A DNA stretch of 64,000 nt. Origin: Bryopsis sp. KO-2023 (taxonomy: Eukaryota > Chlorophyta > Ulvophyceae > Bryopsidales > Bryopsidaceae). The translations under genes were made by a program, and so were the position numbers. Under the pieces are notes generated by a model. That model made no database searches and had not been told where the DNA came from. It saw only the letters and a list, made by a program, of their open reading frames with translations. Numbering within the stretch: position 1 is the first letter of the stretch; each line of letters starts with the position of its first letter. Where the stretch lies: positions 5,642,001-5,706,000 of the forward strand of contig BSYQ01000004.1 in NCBI GenBank assembly GCA_030272585.1, in the 5' to 3' direction. Below are positions 12,001 through 24,000 of the stretch, piece after piece.

Positions 12001-15000
12001 TTCTGTTTTTGTTTTGTTAATGAATTGGGTTTTCATGTGTGTGGTTTGCAGTGATTCGGCAACACGTGGAGGAGGAAATCGAGCGCTTTGGGCTGACCTG
12101 GTTCCGGCCCACCATAATAACAGACCAGGGGAGCAACGTGGTACACTGTTTTGACAGGTGAGTTACTGTTTTGTATTTTGTTTTGTGTTTTGTTTTGTGT
12201 TTTGTTTTGTTTTGTGTTTTAATTTAATTTTTGATTTCATGGAATGTTGAGTTGTGTTATGTATCGTAGGAACCTAAAATGGGACTGGATGCCCTGTATG
12301 TGCCACGTGTTGCACAATGCAGTGTGCGACACGTTCAAGGCACACAAAACCGAAAACTCGGAGTTCCACTTGAGCCTCAGGCGCGCCACCCAATTTGTGG
12401 AGCACATGAACAGGTGTGAAAAACAAAAGGAAGATCTGCGAAAAATCCCTTATATTTCCCACTTCTCCTTGCTTCTTAATTTTGTTGATTGACTGTTAAG
12501 TGTTTATATTTGTTATTGTTAATGCTCCTTACAGATCCACAAAATCCAAAGCAGAGCTTGATAACCTGCAGCGGGAGAACATCCGTGCAGCTGGGGAGAG
12601 GGAAGACACGGGGGAAGAAAGTGCCGATGACCTCCTGCCTCAGGGATCCCCGAAGGTCGTGTTGGCGTTAAAAATGCCACAGGCCACAAGGTGGAATTCC
12701 ACCTACTTCATGATGGAAAGGTGATGATCATGTGTGTGTTATCTTGTTTAGTTGTTGTGATTGTACAAATTGTTTGCTGAAATTGTTTGGTTTTGTGTCC
12801 CAACAGATTGCTCGGGATCAAGGGCCCGTGCCAGGCGTGGCTAGACAAGAACTACGCTGCCTTTGTGGACGGGCTGGAGCGAAAGCACTGGGTGCATCTC
12901 CAGGGGTGGATGACAGCCCTCGAACCCGTGATGAGGACATCAAAAGTCCTCGAATCTGAGACAAAGCCCACAGCAGGCTCGGTTTTGAAAGTCCTTTTCC
13001 GGGTACGTATTTCTAAACGTTCATCTCTTTCCTTGTGTTTCTGTGGTCAACCTTTTCTTGTGATCTTTTGTTTCTAAATGCCGACATGTTTTCCTGCAGT
13101 TGATAGAGCACCTTAACGCTGGTTGCCCTATGAATCAAGAAGGGGAAGGGGCTGCAGATGGGGACCTCCTGAAGCTTATGAAGATGCTTGCTGAGCATGT
13201 TCGGGCCAGAATGGACTCACCAAATTGGGTGTTTGCGTGTCTGGTCATAGCCACCCTCGACACAACCGTCAGGCAAGTATAAAAACAATAACTTCTGAAA
13301 GTGTGAAGCAGAGGTGTTTGTGTGTCTTTGTTTGTAATTGTGGGTTACATGCTTGTTATAGGGATTTTAATTTTCTCGATGCGCACGTGTACAAGCGTAA
13401 AGACACCAGCGGGAGGCAATACTTCCAAAGAACACGACAGGATTTTCCATCCAAGGACAGCCTGCTGCAGGAGGTTCGTTAATTGTCTTTGCTTCTGTGT
13501 TTCTGTGCTTCCTTTCGTTGCTTGTGTCACATCATGTGACTCACATGTGCCCATCTGTGTTGACGTTTTCCGGCACAGGTAAGGGAAGAAATCAAGGCAC
13601 TCATGCTGCAGAAGATGGAGGAGGTCGGCATGAAGCTGGATAACGATCCTGCCGATGTCGACATGGAGGATTGTTTCCTCAACTGGGACACTCCAACCAG
13701 CCAATCAGCAGCACCACCAGCAGGCGCCCAAACCCAAGCCGATGAATTTGCCGAGGCAGAGCTGACTCGCTTCATGGAGTCAAAGGTATTCTTGAATTTT
13801 TGTTTTTTTAATAATTTTAATCACAATTGTTTATTTCCAAATCCACATTTGATCGCATTCAGGGACATCCACTGTAAGCAGAGATAGGACTTGGGCCGAT
13901 TTTTTGGTCCGGCTCCGGTCCGGTCCGGTTACGGTCGGGTTACGGTCACCGTACTACGGCCGTAACTCCGTACCGTAACCGGAGTAATATGCTGTTTTTA
14001 CGGTACGGAACAGGTACGGTATAGCTACGGCAGGCCCTAAATCATCGTGAAGTGGTGTGGTTCAGTGTTAAAGCGTTAGGTTGCGGTCTGTAGGGTCGCA
14101 GGTTCGAATCCCCCTGGGTTCTTTTGGAATCGCGGGACCCTGCGGGGGTCACTTTCTACGGTTTACAGTTGGTACGGCCGTTACGGTCATTACGGTCCGG
14201 TACGGAGCGGTACGGAGCGGTACGGAGCTACGGTTACGGCCGTAAAAGTACGATTTTCCGACGAAAATTGTACTCCGGTTACGGTCCGGTTACGGCGTTA
14301 CGGTACGGTTACGGTGACCGTAACCGTAAAGTCCTATCACTGACTGTAAGGGACATGTCATTTTTGTTTCAGCCTTTATAAGAGAAACAGAAACAGAAAT
14401 TACATGTTGTGACCTTTGTTTTTGTTTGTTTATTTTTACAGGTCAATAGGGGTATCAAGCATACTATGGATCCGATCACGATCTAATCGGTCGTGGATTG
14501 ATCGGTCCGACCGATTAAATCGTGATCGGGTTTTTCCGATCCGATCGATCGCCGATCAAATCAGTTTGGCCGATCATCGATGGAGATCGGCCGATCACCA
14601 ATCTGATCGGCTCACCGATTTAATCGGCCAACTTTGATCGGCCGATCACGATCACACCGTCCAACATCGGCCGATCAAGTGCCGACAGGGCGAGGCGCTT
14701 GATCGTGATCGTGATCGTGATCGGAGATGCCGATTAGATCGGATCATGATCGGTCAATTGATCGGTCCATCACAAATGCCGAGAAATCACCACCCGCAGG
14801 TGTTTCTGGGGTGCAGGGATTCGAACCTGGGACCTAACAGACTAGAGACAGACGCATTAACGCTTGGACCACTCGGAGCCACGGTTACTAGGTCATCCGT
14901 GTCATTATATACCTCAGTTTGTCGGACTGACAGATCACGTATATAATGACACGGATGACCTACAAACCGTGGCTCCGAGTGGTCCAAGCGTTAGTGAGTA

Positions 15001-18000
15001 TGCTTCTAATCCGTTAGGTACCCGGTTCGAATCCTTCCTCCTCAGAAACACCTGCGGGTGGTGACTTGTTGGCATTTTCGCGAGACCGATCAATTCATCG
15101 ATCAAATGATCAATACCGATCATGATCGGATGCAGGTCCGATCACGATCGGCCGATCACGATCACACCGATCAAGGTCAGCCGATGAAGTGCCGACAGGT
15201 CGCGGCGCTTGATCGTGATCGGGATCGTGATCGGAACAACCGATCAGATCGGTGATCGGCGAACCGATCACGATCACGATCAACATGTGATCGGACGATC
15301 AAGAGCACGATCAACATTTGATCGGCCGATCACGATCACGATCACCGATCAGCCAAAAATGAAAAAAAAAAAAAACAAAAACCGATCATTGCTAAAATCG
15401 GTTCTAGGACGCAGTTATGATGTCGGATTACTGCTGTGACCTAATATTACCTTAGTTTTGGAAGATCGATCAGATCCATAGTATGGTATCAAGTGCCCGT
15501 TACAGTTTTGGGCGACAGAGGGCACAGCTTTCCCGGTGCTGAAGCTCCTCGCTGCGGACTTCTTGTGTGTCCCTGCATCCTCTTCATCATCGGAGCGGTC
15601 CTTCTCCAAAACAGGGGCTATCGTGAGGGCTCGAAGGGCAAAGCTGTCCACGAAGAACATCCGGTACCTCAGCTTCCTGTCGTGGAACGGGCAGAGCATG
15701 CTTCCGAAGGCAGGAAGATTCCCCGAGATCAAGAAAGAGGACCCACACCCAGGCAGCCAGTCAGGGAGAACACCAGAGACAGCGGGTAGCCGGCAGGTGG
15801 AGGGTGGGGAGGTGGAGGGTGGGGAGGTGGAGGGTGGGGAGGTAGAGGGTGGGGAGGTAGAGGGTGGGGAGGTGGAGGCTACAATGATATGTTGATAACG
15901 AAATGGGAAGAAGGGGAAAACAATGGGGGAAAATGGGATAAAGGATTTGCAGGGGTGACTGCAGTTTATAGTGGGAAAACAATGGGGGAAAAGGGGATAT
16001 GGAATTTGCTGGGGGTGACTGCAGTTTATAGTGGGAAAACAATGGGGAAAACAAAGGGGAAAACAATGGGGGAAAAGGGGATATGGAATTTGCTGGGGGT
16101 GACTGCAGTTTATAGTGGGAAAACAATGGGGGAAAAGGGGATATGGAATTTGCTGGGGGTGACTGCAGTTTATAGTGGGAAAACAATGGGGAAAACAAAG
16201 GGGAAAACAATGGGGGAAAAGGGGATATGGAATTTGCAGGAGTGACTGCAGTTTATAGTGGGAAAACAATGGGGAAAACAAAGGGGAAAACAATGGGGGA
16301 AAAGGGGATATGGAATTTGCTGGGGGTGACTGCAGTTTTTAATGAAATATTGAAAAAAAACAAGTCTGTGTGAACCCTGTCCATCTCTGTGTGAACCCTG
16401 TCCATCTCTGTGCTGACCCTGTCCAGACAGAACCTGCACAGACTTGGGGTCTGTGCAGTCTGTGTGTTTCTCCTCAGGCACCTGTACACATCTGTTCTGT
16501 CCTGTGCTGCACACAGGACAGGATGAACCTGTGCTGCACAGACAGTGCACAGACATTGCACAGACCCAGCACAGATGTTGCACTGACCCTGTCTGTGCTA
16601 TGCTGTACAGGTCTGTGCAACTGTGCAGCACAGGTTAAACCCTGTGCACAGAACAGACAGTCTGTTCTGTCCTGTTCTGTGCACAGGGGTCTCAGCCCAT
16701 GTCTGATCCCAAGTAAACTATTTTCTTTAACCAATACAAGCGTACCTGTGGAGGGTAGAAAACAAAATTGAATTAACATGTTGTTTATTATTCATCAACT
16801 GTGTTTGTTGTTGTGTTGTGTGATTTAGGGATGCATTAAGGGTGTGCGAAAAGGTGTTTGCGCCCGCCAAGGTGGTCTCTGACACGCTCGAGGCAGCAAA
16901 GCACACAACCAGTGATAGGACTTTACGGTTACGGTCACCGTAACCGTACCGTAACGCCGTAACCGGACCGTAACCGGAGTACAATTTTCGTCGGAAAATC
17001 GTACTTTTACGGCCGTAACCGTAGCTCCGTACCGCTCCGTACCGCTCCGTACCGGACCGTAATGACCGTAACGGCCGTACCAACCGTAAACCGTAGAAAG
17101 TGACCCCCGCAGGGTCCCGCGATTCCAAAAGAACCCAGGGGGATTCGAACCTGCGACCCTACAGACTGCAACCTAACGCTTTAACACTGAACCACACCAC
17201 TTCACGATGATTTAGGGCCTGCCGTAGCTATACCGTACCTGTTCCGTACCGTAAAAACAGCATATTACTCCGGTTACGGTACGGAGTTACGGCCGTAGTA
17301 CGGTGACCGTAACCCGACCGTAACCGGACCGGACCGGAGCCGGACCAAAAAATCGGCCCAAGTCCTATCTCTGCACACAACAGGAGGCATGGCATTCCGA
17401 ACCATGATGCGGCTGGCGGCACACCTGCGAGAAGGCAGCAAGGCACGAGATGCACCCCAGTTGGAGAAGGACATGATGAGGGTGGTGGCCCAATGCGTCT
17501 ACACGAGGATGGACGACCCCAACTGGGTGTTTGCAGGGCTGGTGCTGGGGTACTTGGACACAAGTAAGTTTCTGTTCATTGTCTTTGGTTGTTTGTTTTG
17601 AACTCCACTAGAATCCACTAGAATCCACTGACATCCACTTCTGTGGTGTTGTAGGAACACGGACGGACTTTAAGTCCTTGCAGGAGGCCTTCAAGTGGGG
17701 GCGGGATGACAGGTGGCAGAACGTCACGAGGGATTGGTCCACCCCAGAGGCATTGTGGAGCGAGGTGAGCAATCTTTTGTGTGTTGGTTGCTTTCCGTGT
17801 TTCTTGTTTTGCGTGCCTGTTTGTTTTTATTCATATCTCCCTCCATTTTCTGGCGCTTCACTCGGTTTTTCTTTACAACTGAAATAGTCTTTTTTTTATG
17901 TTTCATACATCATCCAACCGATTGAAAACCATGAAATCACAAAGAAGGAAGGGGGTGATCCATGTAACCGAAATCAGCATCCGAAAACAGAAAAGATCCT

Positions 18001-21000
18001 TAACTCCCTTATCCATATAAATCAGATCAGAGCGGTCATCCCCAGCAGGGATGTTATCAAGCATTCCCATGATGGATGTTGTTATTCTGCCAGGTTCGAG
18101 ATGGAATTGTGGCCTTAATGGCCCAGAAGGCCGAGGCAGCTCAGGAGCGTGAGCAGGCGGCACCCCCAGCCCAACCTCGACAGAGTGACCCACGTGCAGA
18201 TTTCCTGCAATTTGAAGACGAACAAGCAGAGGTGCGAACGGAGACTGATGCCCCAGCTGGGGGATTGTTGATGACGGCTCCACCAGGGGGTGATGAAACA
18301 GAACAGGGGGGGGGCAGTGGGAGTGGGAGTGGGAGCGGGGCAAGGAGTAGGAGGGTGATACGTTGATCGCACTCATTTTGCAGTACGAGTGTGTAGTACG
18401 GGTTAGTACGGGTTCTAGGGGGTTAAGTTCAGAGAGAACACTTGTAAATTAATTCTCTGGTTTGTGAAAGTGTGTGACCCCAGTCTCAACTTCAGCAACG
18501 ACTCACTAAAACCTACAGGGACCTAACAACTGGTTTCGGAGCCGAAGCACCCTACCTGCAAGTCGAGTCTACTTAGTGGAAGAGATCGACAGGAGATTTT
18601 GCAGTCGAGGTGCAAAAGATCAGGGTCGGTTAGGTCGAAGAAGGTTTCCCCTCGTGTCTGGAACCTACTTCGTGTTGCTGCGCACCAACCAAACGCTGGA
18701 CGAAAGAGAACGCACGTTGCTGCGCTCGATCAGCCCTCCCAAAATCACAGGATCTATAGATCCTTGGACGCTACGACCACAGCACGGCGTAGTAGTACTT
18801 CCGTTTGTCGGAGAGTTGTCGACACTGCACGCGGTTACCGCAGAGCGGACAAAACGAGTCTGCCAGCGGACGTTTCTGCGGACGAATACGTTCCCGCCAG
18901 AAATTACGTGCCAGAAACCGCTGCCAGAAACCGCTGACAAAGAGTGACCAATTAGTCACGTGGATTACCCGCCAACGGAATCCACCAAACGGACACGTGA
19001 TTCTACCGCCGACGAATCAAGACATCCACCATGAGCGGACACGACGAGCAGCTATACCTGGAATACGGTATCGAAGACAATCAGCAAGAGCGCGACGCCC
19101 CAGATGGCCCGCCGCTATATCCGCTGATCGTCGCCCAGGAATTACCTGCTGTCGGACTGCCAATACAGGCAGAAATGGACCGGCCATTACAGGCATACGG
19201 TATCCCCGCACACCCGGACATGGTGGAGGAAGCAGGCGATGAGGAAGCGGACATTGGCCCGGAGTTTGATGAGGAGATGGAGGAAGAACCAGGAGTCTTC
19301 ATCAATCAACAAACGCAGCACCTGCAACAGAGCCAAGTAAACGTGCATAACCAGACCCTGCACGTGCACAACGATGGCCTGCAGGAGCGCGATCTCCATG
19401 AATCGCAAGAGCGGTTATACAGCCAATTGTCCGAGGAGGCTGCCCAGCGGACAGCCCAGGTCGCCGAGCACCTTGATAGTCGGATGGAGGGAGCTTGTTC
19501 AAGCATGGCTTCCCAAGTACATGATGTGTTGGACTCTACTCTACAGTCCCGCCATCACCAGATCGAAGGACAGCTCAGTGAAAGGTTGGATGAGCGGATA
19601 CAAGATCTGGATGCTGCAGCCAAGGGGAGGCTCAGCCAAATGGAAGCTGGCTTGGCGAATATCCGTGATGTCGCCCAGAAAGAGGTGGACGAAGCCAAAG
19701 AGGCTCAGCGGATATTGGCCGAACAAGTAGCGGACACGGATGAGCAAAGAAGGAAACTCGAAGAAGAGTTTGACCGGCAACATGCCGACGCCCTTTGGGG
19801 GTTGGATACGGTTCAACAAGAACTGAGAGAGACCCAGGCACTAGTGGATGCGGGTCAGAGTAAACAGTTCAAAGAACTCATTCGTGTTAAGCATGATCTT
19901 GAAGCGACTAAAGACAGAGCGGAAAGTTTTCAAACACAGCATCATGCGGAAGTAGCCTATTTGTTAAAGGAGGCAGCGGCTGCGAAAGAAGCGGCGGCTA
20001 GATTACAAATGGAAATGGAGGAGTTGAAAAGAAGTCAGAGTCGGTCTTCAAGGAGAAGCAGATCGAGAAGCTCAACAAGGAGCAAAGAGCCGCGGGAAAT
20101 GTTACAAGAAATGCTACAAGATCCGGAAACAGCGCAAGAGCTAAAGAAGGTGTTTGAGGATGTAGCGGACACAAAGTTCACGTCGAATTTTGAGTTTTGG
20201 CGGAAGAAAGATGCTGCAGCAGTTGCCACACAAATGGCATCCGCTGCTCAACAAACACCTCTTGTGGCTGCTATGGCGGGAGCGGGAACCAGAACGGTGG
20301 CACAACCACCAAGCTTGGCCGAAGTACAAGTTCCATTCGGTCAACCGCCCCAAACCTCATCCGGCTTTGCCCCGGATTCGGTAGGTTTCCCGCCAATACC
20401 ACCAGTATTCCCGCGGGCAAATAGACCGATTACCCGACCTGCATCACCCCCAGTCATTATTCCTGGAGTGGGGCGAGGCAGTGCAATCAGCGGACAGGGA
20501 AATGTACCTAGGCCGATCGTGAGGCCTAGCGCTGTGTTTGGACAAACACCAAATACAAGACCACCAGCGGTATTACAGCCAGTACAACCGCCACAGCGTA
20601 CGCAGGCTTCTCCCGTGGTACAAACTGTTCCGCTGACAACTCCAACAACCACGTCACCCGAGCCACCTAGAACATTACCCATGCCACCACCAGTTTCTCA
20701 GCCAGTGTTATCACATCCATCAATGATTTCACCACCCGGCTATTATGCCATGGGAGCATCATACATTCGGCCTTCTATCTTAGGTCACTCCGTGAATGTA
20801 TACGGAGCTCCATCATCCGGAAACCCCTATGTTGGATGGGGATCCTATCCGCGTATTCCTCAACGCGCAGGCGGAGGAGGCGGAGGAGGCGGAGGTGGAG
20901 ATGATGATGGTTCCGGTGATGGAAGTGGCGGAGGCCCATCGGACAGAAGTGGCCGTGGGTCTGCACCTGGACCACATATTGGTGGAGGAGGAGAAGGACC

Positions 21001-24000
21001 ATCTAGGAACCCAGGAGGCGGTCCTGGAGATGGTGGTGGTGGAGGTGGCGGAGGAGGCGGACCTCCTGGTCCCCCAGGTGGGGTCCCAGATTTTATGGGC
21101 TATGCACGTCCAGAAAATCGTTTGCTTCACATTCCCAATGCGGTCAAATTCCCGATGCCGAAACCGTATACTGGCGCTGGAGATCGCTGGATTCGGGATT
21201 GGCAGGCAGAACTCACCAACTTCTGTAAAGTTTATGATTTGGATGAGTCTGTTTGGCTTAAAGTATTCCGCACAAATCTCTCTGGTTCAGCCGCCACATG
21301 GCGGAATATGCAAGAGATGCGGATTCGGGAAGGAGTTCGTCCGATGTTCCAGGACTGGGTACAACTTGTGGAAGAGTTAGCTATTGCTTTCGAACCAACA
21401 AGAATGTCCGATGTTTCACGTAGGAAGCTGCGGAAACTTCAACAAACGGGGACTGTTCGTTCCTACATTAACGCATTTCGGGATCTCATACTCAGAATTC
21501 CGAATATGACGGAGGAGGAGCAGTACTTGACGTTTGTTGACGGACTACGGCCCCAGATCCGACATCAAGTTGTTACAATGGTGACAGAAGGAGTGGAAGC
21601 GGCGATAGTCACTGCCGAAAGAATCGATTCGTTGGGTAGCCAATCTCAAAACAACCGCGGACGTGGTCGCGGACGAGGGCGATGGAACTGGAATTGGAAA
21701 AACAAGCCCAAAGCTGATCAGAACCAGCAAATGCAAGGTCAGCAACCGCAACCACCACCTCCACCCCAAGATCAAAATCAGCAAATGGGAGGAGGCAACA
21801 GAGGTGGCGGCGGCCGTGGCCGCGGAAGAGGCGGAAGACGAGGTGGCGGACGAAATCGAGGTGGTGGCGGAAGGCAGCAACAAGGCGGAGCTAGAGGCGG
21901 AGGCGCATGTTACATCTGCGGTGAAGTGGGTCATGGCTTTGGAAAATGTCCTAAAGGCCCAACTTTTCAAAAATGGCTAAAAGATCACGCCGCATAGAGG
22001 AGACTTCACTCCATGCGGCCAGAAGAAAAAGAGCCAGACGCCGACGATATAGACATCGCAGACGTCAGAAGCTCCGGGAGTCACGAGCAAGAGAACGAGA
22101 GGGGAATAAAAAGACCGAGAAAGAGTCAAAAAGAAATCCCGCCCAGAGGGCTGAAAATCCGCTGATGAGTACAAAACTTGGTGACAAAGAGCGGATGGAT
22201 GATTCAAGTACGGTCATCCTAAGCACTTCCGGCAGAGAGTTGGCGGAAAGTGTTGGTTCAGTACATGAAGACTCTGGAAGTTCCTCCGGAGATAGCAACC
22301 TGGAATCTGTCCCGCCTTGTGGAGAGAAACAGGCTTCGGAAGGAAGTGTAAAAAGTTTAGACCGGACCAGCCCAAGGGTTCCGTCTGACGCCGATGCAAG
22401 GGAGGCATCGGACAGAAAGAAACAACCGGGGGTTGAAGGTGGGGATTACCTTCAAGACAGTTTTAACCCGCTGGTAAATAATCACCACCTTAAGTTCATG
22501 GGATATGAGCTTAAGGGGCGGATAGGGGGAGTTTCAATCTCCGCTTATTTGGACTGTGGAGCTACGGAAAATTATGTAGCGCAGAAACTTGTGGATCGTT
22601 TGGGGTTAGAGTTCTCCTCGTGTAATAAGACCGTTTCATTAGCCAACGGGTCTGTTTGCAATGTGGACAAACGATGCGGAAACATCAACATGCAGTTGGG
22701 CGGATACAAAACCCAGTTTTCTGCGGATGTTTTTCCTCATCTCACATATGACATTGTGTTAGGGTTACCGTGGCTCATCGCCAATAACCCGTCCATAGAC
22801 TTTGCACAGGGAACTATCAACATTCGCCAAGGTCAAGGTTGGATAACAGTACCGGTAAAGGAAAGACCGACTGATTATCTTCAACTTGCGAATGAAACCA
22901 CACCTCTCATCACCCACAAGAAGATATTCCGCTACATCAAGAAGCAAACTGAAGCCACAGATAGTTTGGCTTACTTGGTGGTGGTGCGTGAATCTGACCC
23001 CACGGATAGCAATCACTTGATGCAATATCCGTATGAGGGGGTAACCGTTGATAGCCTTCAAACTTCAGCGGGCACCAACACACCACAAGAGACGGAGGTA
23101 CCGAAGTTGCTGCATGATCAGATGCACCCGGATATCCGCTCTGTGGTGGAGGAATATAGCCACATTTTTCCAAAAGATCTCCCGCCTGGCATACCTCCCG
23201 TCCGCAAGGGTCATGAATTTAAGATCGACCTTGAGGATGAGAGTATGAGCCCAATCCACCGTCCCCTGTACAAACTTTCTCCGGCTGAATTGGATGAAGT
23301 TCGGACACAAGTGGATTATCTCCTCGAGCAACGGAAGATTAGGCCGTCAGAGAGTCCCTGGGGAGCTCCCATACTCTTTGTCCCTAAGAAAGACGGCGGA
23401 CTGCGGATGTGTGTTGATTACAGATGGATCAACCACTACACCATTAAAAACCGCTATCCACTTCCGCTCCCCGAAGAGTTAATGGACCGGCTCGCTAAAG
23501 CAAAGATCTACACCAAGATCGACCTCCGCTCGGGCTACTGGCAATTTCCAGTCCGGCCAAAGGATACCCCAAAAACTGCATTCCGCACACGATACGGGCA
23601 TTTCGAGTTCCTCGTTTGTCCCTTCGGAATGTCCAACTGTCCGGCCCAGTTTCAAACTATGGTGCAGGATTTGTTGGGGGAGTTTTTGGACCACTTTGTG
23701 GTTGTTTTCATTGACGACATTCTGGTGTTTTCCAATTCAGTGGAAGAACATGTCGATCATTTGAAACAGGTATTCGAGCGGTTACACAAACACAAGCTCT
23801 ACGCGAAAGCGAGCAAGTGTGAAGTGGGGGTCAGCGAGACCGATTATCTGGGATATCATTTGTCAGGAAAAGGCCTGCAACCAATGAGTGATAAAGTGCG
23901 GGCTATTCAAGAATGGAAGGAGTTGAGCTCAGTTGGGGATGTGCGAAGTTTTCTGGGCATGGTATCTTACTATCGTAAGTTTATACCAGAGTTTGCGCGG

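Larger units (their letters stand above)
9150..16705 (+). mobile_element. hAT-B: autonomous-type hAT transposon (7556 bp) in an intron of hAT-A
   Basis: Terminal repeats CAGTCATGGGCTG (9150) and, reversed, CAGACATGGGCTG (ending at 16705) match at 12 of 13 bases. The 8-bp duplication atcccaag flanks it (9142-9149, 16706-16713). Inside are a complete-looking multi-exon transposase, repeat-rich subterminal regions (9150-9460, 16370-16705), a MITE (13879-14342) and hAT-D (14460-15485). It lies in the hAT-A intron between the exons ending 9109 and starting 16829. Confidence 0.95.

Noticed and set aside
14790-14885. tRNA gene (Leu/Ser-like) on the minus strand
   Set aside because: A and B boxes are present but the acceptor and anticodon stems do not pair properly, and a mirrored partner lies within the same transposon; a tRNA-derived relic fits better.
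15415-16293. 292-aa minus-strand ORF with repeated CFPHCFP-type units
   Set aside because: It reads through a noncoding tandem satellite and the reverse of the transposase exon; openness comes from the repeat.
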